Shown in pieces: positions 12,679 through 21,261 of a DNA stretch of 24,824 bases. Every line of letters begins with the position of its first letter. Position 1 is the stretch's first letter. Under the pieces are notes generated by a model. That model was not told the origin of the DNA. It did no database searches and worked only from the letters and a program-made list of their open reading frames with translations. The position numbers and the translations under genes were made by a program. This DNA is from a virus. Location of the stretch: the IMG/VR virus record IMGVR_UViG_3300047546_000312, positions 1-24,824 of that record. One strand, written 5' to 3'.

Positions 12679-14937
12679 ATGGCCCGTAACTCCCAGATCT
12701 CTGCTGAAAACGGATTCATCCGTGGTCTTGTATCTGAGGCCACGGGCCTTAATTTTCCTGAGAAAGCAGCGACAGACACTCTTGACTGTCTCTTTGAGCA
12801 GACCGGGATTGTCTCTCGCCGTCTCGGGTTCAACTATGAATCAGGTTACTCAACTGCTTCAGTAACCCGTGACAGTTCCGTAGTGCGTGAATACATGTGG
12901 GAAGCTGTTGCCGGTACTGGTACGACCAATTTTGTCGTCGTCCAGATGGGAAGCGTACTTCACTTTTACAACATTGGTACGACGTCAACACTCAGCACCA
13001 ACAAGAAAAGCTTTACGATTAACCTGACGACCAAGAAGGTTTCTACGGTCACTGATGCAGCTGTCGCTTCTAATTTCTGTCAGTTTGCTGCAGGCTTTGG
13101 TCAGCTGTTTGTGGTGCACCCTTTCTGCGATCCGTTCTACGTTGAGTATGATCCGGTAGGCGACACAATTACCAGCGCCACAATCAACATCACTATTCGT
13201 GATTTTAAAGGTGTTGACGATGGTTTAGCTGTTGATAACCGGCCATCAACCTTGAGCGTTGAGCACAAATACAACCTGTTTAACCAAGGTTGGTTTGTTG
13301 AAAGCGTTTCGACCACTAACTTTGGTGCAGGTGATACCAACCCGCTGTGGGCATGGGATCAGGGCAAAGGTAACTTCCCAAGCAATGCGGACGTTTGGTG
13401 GCTGTCTAAAGACGCGAATAACGACTTTAACAAAAGCTGGATCAACAAATTTGACCCAGGCACAACCCCGGCCCCCAAGGGACACTTTGTTCTAAACGTA
13501 TTCTATCAGCGTCGTGGTAAGTCAAAGATCACTACGTCGTCTGCCTCAGCTGGTACAGTGACGGTTACGACTGAATTGCCGCATATGCTAGTGCCTGGCA
13601 CGACAGTCAAGATTGAGAACTGCAACATTGCCGGCTACAACAACACATTTACTGTAGCAAGTGTTCCTGCTCACGATCAATTTACATTTAGCTCGGCTAC
13701 CACTGGTACGGCTACCACCGGTGACGTTTATCCAAACACACTGACAATTACGTCCTCAGGTCTAAATCGTCCGTCTGCAGTGGCGTTCTACGCTGGCAGA
13801 GTGTTTTACAGCGGTGTCAATGCTCACGAGTATAACAACTTTGTGTACTTCACCAAGATCCTCGAGGACGACAAAGACTACGGCTACTGCCAGCAGGTGA
13901 ACGACCCTACGTCTCAGGAGAACAGCGATCTGCTCCCTAGTGACGGTGGATACGTCAACATCCCTGAAATGGGTAACTGCATCCGTATGGTTCCGGTAGG
14001 CACTGACCTGTTGATCTTTGCAACCAACGGCATCTGGGCAATCTCAGGCGGCAAAGGTTTGAGCTTCACAGCTAACGACTATGCCGTTCGTCGCCTGTCG
14101 ACTGTTCCTGCAATTAGCCCGACGTCATTTGTGGTGGTCGATGGCTACCCAATGTTTTGGAACAATAATGGCATCTACGTCGCCAAACCTGACCAGATGG
14201 GTGAGCTGTCGATTCAGAGCATTACGGACTCTACGATCCGTACGTGGTTCATGAACATTCCTGCGGAGTCTAAGTTTTACGCCAAGGCAATGTACGACCC
14301 ACTCAAGCGCATTGTGTCCTGGCTCTACAGATCGTCTGCAGCATCAGGTGCTGACAACAAGTTTGAATACGACCGTATTCTGAACCTCAACGTTTTGACT
14401 GGTGCGTTTTATCCGTATTCAGTTCAACAGTCGTCAGGGTATCCGACAGTCAACGGTGGTGTGGTGATCAGCTACGCTGGCAATTACGCTCCGGTGCCTA
14501 AGTTCCTGACTACAAAGCTGACCTCTGGCACGACCTACACAATGACCTGGAGCGAGCTCCGGGCTACGACCTACAAGGACTGGGACGTTACAGGGACAGG
14601 GTTGGACTACACCAGCTACGTCAACACCGGCTTCAAGGTGCTCGGTGGTGCGGTGACCAAGTTCCAGCAGAACTACGTTCTGGTGTACTGCAAGGCCGAC
14701 AGCAATGCCTCTTTGAAACTCCGGGGCAAGTGGGACTTCAGTAACAGCAGTAACAGCAACCTGTGGACTGCCAATCAAGAAGTCTACATTCATCAAAGCA
14801 ACAGAGACTACCTCTCCCGCCGTATCAAAATCAGAGGGCAGGGGCTTGCGTGTCAGCTGGCATTTACCAGCACTACGGGCAAGCCGTTCTACCTCATTGG
14901 CTGGGGTGTTGCAGAGTCTGGGAATACTCAACCGTAA
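12679..14937 (+). CDS. Tail tubular protein B (T7 gp12-like nozzle)
   Basis: The nozzle of the podovirus tail, 752 aa (T7 gp12 is 794). The N-terminus (GFIRGLVSEATGLNFPEKAATDTLDC) and the phrase LNRPSAVAFYAGRVFYSGVN near residue 370 are typical for the family. So are the repeated beta-propeller-like blocks (IRMVPVGTDLLIFATNGIWAISGG; SPTSFVVVDGYPMFWNNNGIYV). The protein is mostly beta with few charged helices. It follows tubular A as in T7, and its stop overlaps the next start as TAATG. No strong ribosome site is seen before ATG 12679. Confidence 0.9.
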   Translation: MARNSQISAENGFIRGLVSEATGLNFPEKAATDTLDCLFEQTGIVSRRLGFNYESGYSTASVTRDSSVVREYMWEAVAGTGTTNFVVVQMGSVLHFYNIGTTSTLSTNKKSFTINLTTKKVSTVTDAAVASNFCQFAAGFGQLFVVHPFCDPFYVEYDPVGDTITSATINITIRDFKGVDDGLAVDNRPSTLSVEHKYNLFNQGWFVESVSTTNFGAGDTNPLWAWDQGKGNFPSNADVWWLSKDANNDFNKSWINKFDPGTTPAPKGHFVLNVFYQRRGKSKITTSSASAGTVTVTTELPHMLVPGTTVKIENCNIAGYNNTFTVASVPAHDQFTFSSATTGTATTGDVYPNTLTITSSGLNRPSAVAFYAGRVFYSGVNAHEYNNFVYFTKILEDDKDYGYCQQVNDPTSQENSDLLPSDGGYVNIPEMGNCIRMVPVGTDLLIFATNGIWAISGGKGLSFTANDYAVRRLSTVPAISPTSFVVVDGYPMFWNNNGIYVAKPDQMGELSIQSITDSTIRTWFMNIPAESKFYAKAMYDPLKRIVSWLYRSSAASGADNKFEYDRILNLNVLTGAFYPYSVQQSSGYPTVNGGVVISYAGNYAPVPKFLTTKLTSGTTYTMTWSELRATTYKDWDVTGTGLDYTSYVNTGFKVLGGAVTKFQQNYVLVYCKADSNASLKLRGKWDFSNSSNSNLWTANQEVYIHQSNRDYLSRRIKIRGQGLACQLAFTSTTGKPFYLIGWGVAESGNTQP

Positions 14938-15395
14938 TGCAAATTTCACTAGCGACACGAGATGACATTCCCGTTCTTGTTAAACTTGCTGAAGATCTGA
15001 TCAAAACAACCAAATACAGTATTCTTCAGTTTTCTGCTGACAAAGTCGAAAAAGCGCTACTTGGCACCTTTGAACAAGGTCAAACAAAGTCTGTATGTTT
15101 GGTTGCTAAGAAAGACGGAAAAATTGTTGGGTCGATCATTGGCTACAAAGATCAAACCCCATTTTCAGAAGATCCAGTTGCTTTTGAATTTTTATGGTGG
15201 TGTCAGCCAGGAACCAGTAAGCGTCAACTCCTTAAACTCTACGAAGGATACGAGTACTGGGCAAAGAACGTAGCTAAATGTAAAGCGTTACTTGTCGGTC
15301 AGTTGCATTTTAAACATGCACCTGAAAACTACTGGACAAGACAGAATTTTGTAAAGTGTGAAGAGTACTACTTAAAGGACTTATCATGGGAATAG
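14937..15395 (+). CDS. GNAT-type acetyltransferase-like protein (T7 gp13 position)
   Basis: A 152-aa protein with a GNAT-like plan: an N-terminal strand and helix (ISLATRDDIPVLVKLAEDL), then a strand pair VCLVAKKDGKIVGSIIGY (about 53-70). FEFLWWCQPGTSKRQLLKLYEGYEYWAK follows where the acetyl-CoA loop normally lies, and there is a late strand. The usual Q/R-x-x-G-x-G/A loop is degenerate (PGTSKRQ), so catalysis is uncertain. In T7-like genomes the gene after tubular B is gp13, often annotated as an acetyltransferase, and this matches that slot. The ATG at 14937 overlaps the tubular B stop; a longer reading from 14763 runs inside that gene and is rejected. The DNA is AT-richer than the flanking genes. 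The end overlaps the next gene by 10 bases. Confidence 0.72.
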   Translation: MQISLATRDDIPVLVKLAEDLIKTTKYSILQFSADKVEKALLGTFEQGQTKSVCLVAKKDGKIVGSIIGYKDQTPFSEDPVAFEFLWWCQPGTSKRQLLKLYEGYEYWAKNVAKCKALLVGQLHFKHAPENYWTRQNFVKCEEYYLKDLSWE

Positions 15396-15817
15396 AAACA
15401 GCATTAGCTATTACAGCAGCTGCCACACTCGTGGGAACTGGTGTGCAGGTGGCTGGTATGGCCAAACAGGAAGCTGCTCAGGAAAAAGCTGAAAAAGCTC
15501 GTGAGCAGCAAATGAACCTTGATATGCAACGCAAGCGTCGTGAGACAATGCGTCAGGCAGTCCTTGCACGTTCTACAGCCCTTACTAACGCTAACGCCCA
15601 GGGTGCTCAACAGGGTAGTGGCTTACAGGGTGGCTTGGCTCAAATTACTGGAGCTGAGTATCGTAACGTTGGTGGCCTTAGGCAAGATCAGGCTCTGGGT
15701 AAAGAAGTTTTTGAAGCCAATCGTGATTACGCTTTTGGTCAGATGATTACTGGTTTTGGTAGTGCCATGACCAATTCAGCATCAGCCATGGGCCGTCTTG
15801 GTGCAAAAATTTCCTAA
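15386..15817 (+). CDS. Internal core/ejection protein (T7 gp14-like)
   Basis: A 143-aa virion core protein expected to be ejected early and to form a pore in the outer membrane. A hydrophobic Ala-rich N-terminal segment (ETALAITAAATLVGTGVQVAGMA) precedes a long basic helix (about 28-65, EKAEKAREQQMNLDMQRKRRETMRQ). A Gly-rich turn (AQGAQQGSGLQGGLAQITG) and a helical end follow. This layout matches T7 gp14 (196 aa), as does its position after the gp13-like gene and before the giant ejection proteins. AAAGGA at 15374-15379 gives a good ribosome site for ATG 15386, which lies within the end of the previous gene. Confidence 0.82.
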   Translation: MGIETALAITAAATLVGTGVQVAGMAKQEAAQEKAEKAREQQMNLDMQRKRRETMRQAVLARSTALTNANAQGAQQGSGLQGGLAQITGAEYRNVGGLRQDQALGKEVFEANRDYAFGQMITGFGSAMTNSASAMGRLGAKIS

Positions 15818-15838
15818 GTCCAATTTGGAGTAAGTTAT

Positions 15839-18800
15839 TTGGAAGATCTGTTGGACCTCAACACCCTCCCGCTTGATGTAGGAGGTGAGAAGCTGAACCT
15901 TGATCCGCACTACGTTAAGGGAGCATCGCTCTCTAACGACGTGCTGGATAATCGTTCCATGAAATATCACATGGCTCTTGGCAACGATTCTCCAGGTCCG
16001 GAGAAGATCAAGTCGTCAATCCAGGCTGGGACAGAAGATCAGCTGCGTAATTACGCGGCCAACAATGAATACCTTAAGGACAAAGCCGTACGTGCATCGC
16101 TTATGGGCATGTACGCGGCTCAACGTCCTGAGGGTGAGCTTCAGCCTGGTGAGCGTGAATTTCTTGACTCATTGTCGACGGCGGAACTTCACGACTCCAA
16201 GACTGTATTTGAGAAGCTGTACGGTAATAAGGTTGTTACAGCAACTATGGCTGACTCGGTAGATCAGGTCCAAGAAGCTGTCGACGTCAATGCTAGCGCT
16301 GTGGACGCTGCTCACAAAGCTTCAGCTGACTCTATTGCTAAGGGTGAATTGTGGCGTGCTCTGGCTGAAGAAGCGGATGCCATGTCGGATACTAATACGT
16401 GGTATGGTCTCTACAGCACAGCCAAGACATTTATTCCATTTAGGTCTTGGTACGGTGAGACAAACCTCACACCTGATGACGTCAAAAGTGACTCGTTTTT
16501 TAAGGGTGACTCTATTGCCAATCAGGTGCAGATTCTTAAAGGACGTACCGTAGACGAAAACAGTACAATCATAGCTGACATTCGCAAACGTATGCAGGAT
16601 GGCACAGTGAACCCTGCTGACGTTGCTGCGTTTGCAAAAGCTGCTCAGGGGTATTCCTACAGCGACCGTTGGATGGGTAACTTTTCCTCTGGCGTTGACG
16701 CGCTGGACCTCGTTCCTGGTATTGGAGTATCAGGTTCTATTATTTCTGGCGTAGGAAAGGGTGCTCTTCGTTTTGGCACCAAAATTGCAGCCAAACGTGC
16801 TGTCGTAAAAGGCATTGCTGAGGCGGAAGCTGAGACAGCTGCTACGGCAATTGCTAGAGATGCGCCTCGTGCTCAACACATCTACGGTGCTTCGTACGAC
16901 CCCAACACAGGTGTTGGTTACACAATTAACGGCCAAAAGTTTAACGTTGTTGAAAAAGACAGCATTAAGTCTAGTAAGAGTGGTCGAGAAGTTGGTGCTC
17001 GGGTTGTTTATCGTAATGAGGCTAATGGTGTTTCAGACCACGTTATTGAAATCAACCCTAAAAAGATTGCACAGGATTTTCAAGATAAAGCTTGGACAAA
17101 GCCTAAAGTTGAAGGTGTCAAAGTTTTTCCCGAGGATGCGTTTAAGACAGAGCAGGAGTGGAAGGACTTTGTAATTCACCACGAGGCTGAGCACTTGTAT
17201 GTCCGTAGGGCAGAAGGTCAGAGCCTTGCTGAGTACGAAAACCTGATCAACGAACGTGCTATGAAAAAGTTTAAGGTGGAGAACTCTAAAGCTCCTCCTA
17301 GCAATAATACTTTTGGCAAAGAGGTTGTCGATCCTAAGACCGGCAACGTAGACATTGTTGATATTCCAGATACACCGGAGAACCGTGTAGCTGCAATTGC
17401 TGATGCCGGCGTTGATAACGCTGAACGTAACACGCTTGACCCAGTAGCAATTCACACAACCAACGGCAGACTCAACCAGGCAGCTGCTCACAGCATCATT
17501 GAAGATGCCTCAGGCATGAAGCTGTCAACAGACGAAAAGACTTTGTTTAAGCGCATGGGTCGTGTGCTTGATGGGTTCTTTAACCCTGAGCGTCGGATTG
17601 CCGGCGTAGCTACAAACATGTCCAACAGGGCAAAAGAAAACATGCTTGCGGCTCTTGCTAACAGCCGTAATGCAGCTCTGCGAGCTCTGTTTGAAGGTGC
17701 TCAGGCTAACCGTATTTCTATTGATCAGCTCGAGCGTATGATGCCTGAGATCCAGGCAGAAGTACGTCGTCAAACGTCAACGCCACAGAATGCAATCCTT
17801 GAAACAAAGTGGGGATCAATTCACGAGTCCACAAATATTGAAGGCGTCAACTACATTGAGTACGGCATTGGTAAGTCAGACGGTACAATGTTTGGCTCAC
17901 GCAATGCTGCAGATGACGCTGCTGTAAACCTGTATGGTCTTGAACCTGGAACCTACAAAATTATTACGCAGGGCAGTGGCTCGTTCATTAAGATGCGTAA
18001 AGCTATTGACGAAGTTGCTCCCAAGTTCCGGGACATGCTTCTCGATGCCAATACGACTGCCCCAGTTCGTACCCATACACTGTTCTCTAGGTTCCTTGCC
18101 AGCGGTGACACTTTTGTCAGTGACGCGGCCAAGAAAGCTCGACTTGTAGCTACGCATCAAGCGTCAAAAATTCATGACGCTATGTACAATGCTGCCAAAG
18201 ACATTGGACAGATCTCCAAGCGAGAAGCTACCAACCTTGAAGCCATCCTTGAAATGAACCGTGACACCGAGTTTGGTGTTGCAGGAACCTCAAGCTACCA
18301 GCGTGGCTTCTGGTACGACAACGTTGGGGCTTTTGAACAAGCCTACAAACGTATGTTTCCAAATGATGGTTTTCCGAGCGAAAAAGTTACAAGAGCTTAC
18401 TTTACATATCGAAACCTAATGGATGCGGATTACCTTGCCCGTAACATGCGTCTGTACCGTGAGAAGTCACGCCTTGGCTTTAACACGTTTAATTTTGCTA
18501 TTCCTGTAGCGGCAAACATTGACGGTACAACTGAAAAAACCATGCAGATGATGGGACACCGTGTCGAAGGCAAATTTGTTGACGACATCATTCAGGACGG
18601 TACCGACAAGCGTATCTTGATTATCGACAACGAGAACGTAGAAACGCACTATGTTCGGTCTAAATCGGACGGTATGGCCCTTCCTATGGATTATCAAGCT
18701 AAGGGCTACAAAATGGTCATGCTTGCCAATCCGAATGTTCGTCCGCTTATGAATTTGACAGGCAATGACAATCTGATTCAGTACGTCCTGGTAAAGAACT

Positions 18801-21256
18801 TTGAGACTCGTCCGATGGACTTTGTGCAGATCCCGTACCGCCCTGGTGGTCACGTTGTGGTCTCTGCCAACTGGAAGGTCTCACAGCCGAGGATTGTCAC
18901 GACAAGTGATGGCTCACGCATTCACGTAGGCGACAATCACTTTACATTTGTGTCGTCTCGTAAGGAAGCTCAAGTGTGGGCAGAACGTATGGAGACAGCC
19001 CGTAAGATGTTGGTTGCCGGCGACTACAAAGCGCTTGGTAAGTACATCACGGACAAGAACCTTCCATACAATTCTCTCAACGAGTTTATTGCTTTGTTTG
19101 AACCCCGAGTGGTTGACGGTGAACAGGTTGAAGCCACGTTCCTAAAAGACTCCCCGTTTGTGGAAGTGGCTGATGCAGACGGCACCAACGATGCTGCCAA
19201 GACCTACGCCAGAGATCGACTGTCTGTGCATTTCAATGGCGTTGAGGACACTCTCGACATGCCTGAGAACTTGTACAAGTTAATCGACAAGGAATTTGCC
19301 GGTACTCGTAACGAGGTGGCTCGTACGGTTGTGCAGAACGGTCCTGACTGGGCTTTTGAAAAGGCACGTCACCTGTCGCCTATGCAGACGCTCCAGGACA
19401 GTATCTCGCGTGTCATGCGTAGCACGGCTTTAGACAATTACCAGACCCATGCTGCCGAGAACTTTGTCGAACAGTATGCAGACACGATGCTGACTCCTAA
19501 GGACGTCATGCGTCAGAATGTGCTTGAGCATTTGATGAACCCTGATTGGAACCCCAAGGCTGATCCTGTTCGTCTTGCTGCGGCTAAAGCCAATCGTATG
19601 GCTACCATTCAGTTCCTTGGAATGCGTGACCCTACAGCCTCAGCGTTGGATTGGGTCAAGGACAAGCTGTTGGATTCAGTCTACAATGCTGGTGGCAAAG
19701 CCCGTGCTGATTGGGTTGATGCTCATCTGCTGCCCTATGTCAAAGACCCCAGCGTGTACCTTCGCTCTGTTGGGTTTCATCTGAAGCTTGGTCTGTTCAA
19801 TCCTCAGCAGTTGTTTATCAACTCGCAGACAATGTTTCATGCCATGGCCATCAGTGGCGATCCCAAAGCCGTGATGAGATCTACAGCTGCTACGACGCTC
19901 ATGTCTGCAGGCCGTATGACTGAACGTCCTGAGGTCCTTTTCAAGATTGCTCAGATCTCCACCAAGTTTGGCTGGAAGGCTAATGAGTTTAAGGAAATGT
20001 GGGCCATCTACAAAGAACAAGGCATCGGCATTGTTGGTGGTGAAGTTGGTAGCTTGGACAATATCTTTGCTCCCAAGGTGTTCACTGGCGCCGTAGGCAA
20101 ATTCCTCGATAAGGGGACAATGTTCTTTCAAGAGACTGAACGTGCTGTCCGAGCCAATGCCTGGGCTCTTGCATATCAGGAGTTCCGGAAAGCAAATCCG
20201 ACCAAAGTCATTAATGCCGATGACATTGCCTCAATGATGCGGCGTAGCGATACGCTGTCCGTCAACATGACCCGTGCATCAAACGCTGCATGGCAGCACG
20301 GTGTATTCTCAATCCCTGCTCAGTTTAGCGGCTATCAAGCTCGTATTATGCAGCAGATGCTTGGCAAAGAACTTACGTTGGCTGAGAAGGCTCGTGTGTT
20401 CACAATGTACTCAGCTCTCTACGGTTTGCCCGTAGGTGTCGGTGCAACGGGTCTTACAGCTGGTTATCCGGTTGGTGAAGACATTCGTCAGGCAGCATTG
20501 GCTCGTGGCATCAAGCTCGATGAGGGTGCTACCGGCCTTTTGATGAATGGCATGATCAACGCTGTGCTCAAGGCTGCAACTGGCAGTGATTATAACGTTG
20601 GTCAACGTGTTGGTCCTGGTGGTCTTGAGCCACTGCGGCAAATGCTCAACGGAGACAAGACTGCTTGGCAGATCATTGGTGGTCCGTCAGCAACAATCGT
20701 AAGCGATGTGATGTCTCGGGCATTTCCAGCTATTCACGACATACTCACGCTCGATATCAACAGTTTGAAGCAAGTTGATTTCATGAACTCGTTTCAAGAA
20801 GTGTCGACTGTGTCTAACGTGACGAAGCTTTATTACGCACTACAAGCTCACAAGCTTCTGTCAAAGAACGGTACGCCGCTTGGTCACATGAATACGCAAG
20901 AAGCGTGGATCATGGCTGTCACAGGTTTGACCCCTCAGCACATTGCTGATGCGTACACTAAGCTGAATGAAATGAAAGACATGAAGGCTATTGAAGCAGA
21001 TCAGAACAAAGCGTTCTTGACCTACTTCCGAAAGGCTCTTGAGCTCAAAGAAGGAAGTCCAGAACGCAGGGATCTGATTGCCAAGGCAAAGTCTTTTATG
21101 ATCAATCGTGATCCTACAGATACCAATACTTTGATGATGCAAGCATTTGGTAACAAGACAGTTGAAGACACCGCTAATGAACAGTTTGCCAAAGGCGGTC
21201 CTACCAATACTCGTCAGGCTCGTAAAAACCTTACCCTTGAAAGCACGGAACAGTAA
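15839..21256 (+). CDS. Giant virion ejection protein with zincin-like HExxH motif
   Basis: At 1805 aa this is the largest gene, in the T7 gp15/gp16 position. It probably travels with the DNA into the host envelope. A hydrophobic LVPGIGVSGSIISGVG stretch (about 290-305) could contact membrane. HHEAEH at 447-452 is a perfect HExxH, with YENLINERA (466-474) downstream as a possible third zinc ligand and helix; this region is AT-rich and looks inserted. Residues about 650-1150 contain segments resembling large-polyvalent-protein-associated domains (for example FGSRNAADDAAVNLYGLEPG). From about 1310 on, a long helical section with LFNPQQLFINSQTMFH is common to large phage ejection proteins. The TTG start at 15839 is supported by GGAG at 15827-15830. 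Protease activity is inferred from the motif only. Confidence 0.83.
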   Translation: MEDLLDLNTLPLDVGGEKLNLDPHYVKGASLSNDVLDNRSMKYHMALGNDSPGPEKIKSSIQAGTEDQLRNYAANNEYLKDKAVRASLMGMYAAQRPEGELQPGEREFLDSLSTAELHDSKTVFEKLYGNKVVTATMADSVDQVQEAVDVNASAVDAAHKASADSIAKGELWRALAEEADAMSDTNTWYGLYSTAKTFIPFRSWYGETNLTPDDVKSDSFFKGDSIANQVQILKGRTVDENSTIIADIRKRMQDGTVNPADVAAFAKAAQGYSYSDRWMGNFSSGVDALDLVPGIGVSGSIISGVGKGALRFGTKIAAKRAVVKGIAEAEAETAATAIARDAPRAQHIYGASYDPNTGVGYTINGQKFNVVEKDSIKSSKSGREVGARVVYRNEANGVSDHVIEINPKKIAQDFQDKAWTKPKVEGVKVFPEDAFKTEQEWKDFVIHHEAEHLYVRRAEGQSLAEYENLINERAMKKFKVENSKAPPSNNTFGKEVVDPKTGNVDIVDIPDTPENRVAAIADAGVDNAERNTLDPVAIHTTNGRLNQAAAHSIIEDASGMKLSTDEKTLFKRMGRVLDGFFNPERRIAGVATNMSNRAKENMLAALANSRNAALRALFEGAQANRISIDQLERMMPEIQAEVRRQTSTPQNAILETKWGSIHESTNIEGVNYIEYGIGKSDGTMFGSRNAADDAAVNLYGLEPGTYKIITQGSGSFIKMRKAIDEVAPKFRDMLLDANTTAPVRTHTLFSRFLASGDTFVSDAAKKARLVATHQASKIHDAMYNAAKDIGQISKREATNLEAILEMNRDTEFGVAGTSSYQRGFWYDNVGAFEQAYKRMFPNDGFPSEKVTRAYFTYRNLMDADYLARNMRLYREKSRLGFNTFNFAIPVAANIDGTTEKTMQMMGHRVEGKFVDDIIQDGTDKRILIIDNENVETHYVRSKSDGMALPMDYQAKGYKMVMLANPNVRPLMNLTGNDNLIQYVLVKNFETRPMDFVQIPYRPGGHVVVSANWKVSQPRIVTTSDGSRIHVGDNHFTFVSSRKEAQVWAERMETARKMLVAGDYKALGKYITDKNLPYNSLNEFIALFEPRVVDGEQVEATFLKDSPFVEVADADGTNDAAKTYARDRLSVHFNGVEDTLDMPENLYKLIDKEFAGTRNEVARTVVQNGPDWAFEKARHLSPMQTLQDSISRVMRSTALDNYQTHAAENFVEQYADTMLTPKDVMRQNVLEHLMNPDWNPKADPVRLAAAKANRMATIQFLGMRDPTASALDWVKDKLLDSVYNAGGKARADWVDAHLLPYVKDPSVYLRSVGFHLKLGLFNPQQLFINSQTMFHAMAISGDPKAVMRSTAATTLMSAGRMTERPEVLFKIAQISTKFGWKANEFKEMWAIYKEQGIGIVGGEVGSLDNIFAPKVFTGAVGKFLDKGTMFFQETERAVRANAWALAYQEFRKANPTKVINADDIASMMRRSDTLSVNMTRASNAAWQHGVFSIPAQFSGYQARIMQQMLGKELTLAEKARVFTMYSALYGLPVGVGATGLTAGYPVGEDIRQAALARGIKLDEGATGLLMNGMINAVLKAATGSDYNVGQRVGPGGLEPLRQMLNGDKTAWQIIGGPSATIVSDVMSRAFPAIHDILTLDINSLKQVDFMNSFQEVSTVSNVTKLYYALQAHKLLSKNGTPLGHMNTQEAWIMAVTGLTPQHIADAYTKLNEMKDMKAIEADQNKAFLTYFRKALELKEGSPERRDLIAKAKSFMINRDPTDTNTLMMQAFGNKTVEDTANEQFAKGGPTNTRQARKNLTLESTEQ

Positions 21257-21261
21257 TTAGA

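Noticed and set aside
14763-14936. N-terminal extension of the acetyltransferase frame into tail tubular protein B.
   Set aside because: The extension is a shadow of the tubular B gene; the GNAT-like sequence begins at ATG 14937.
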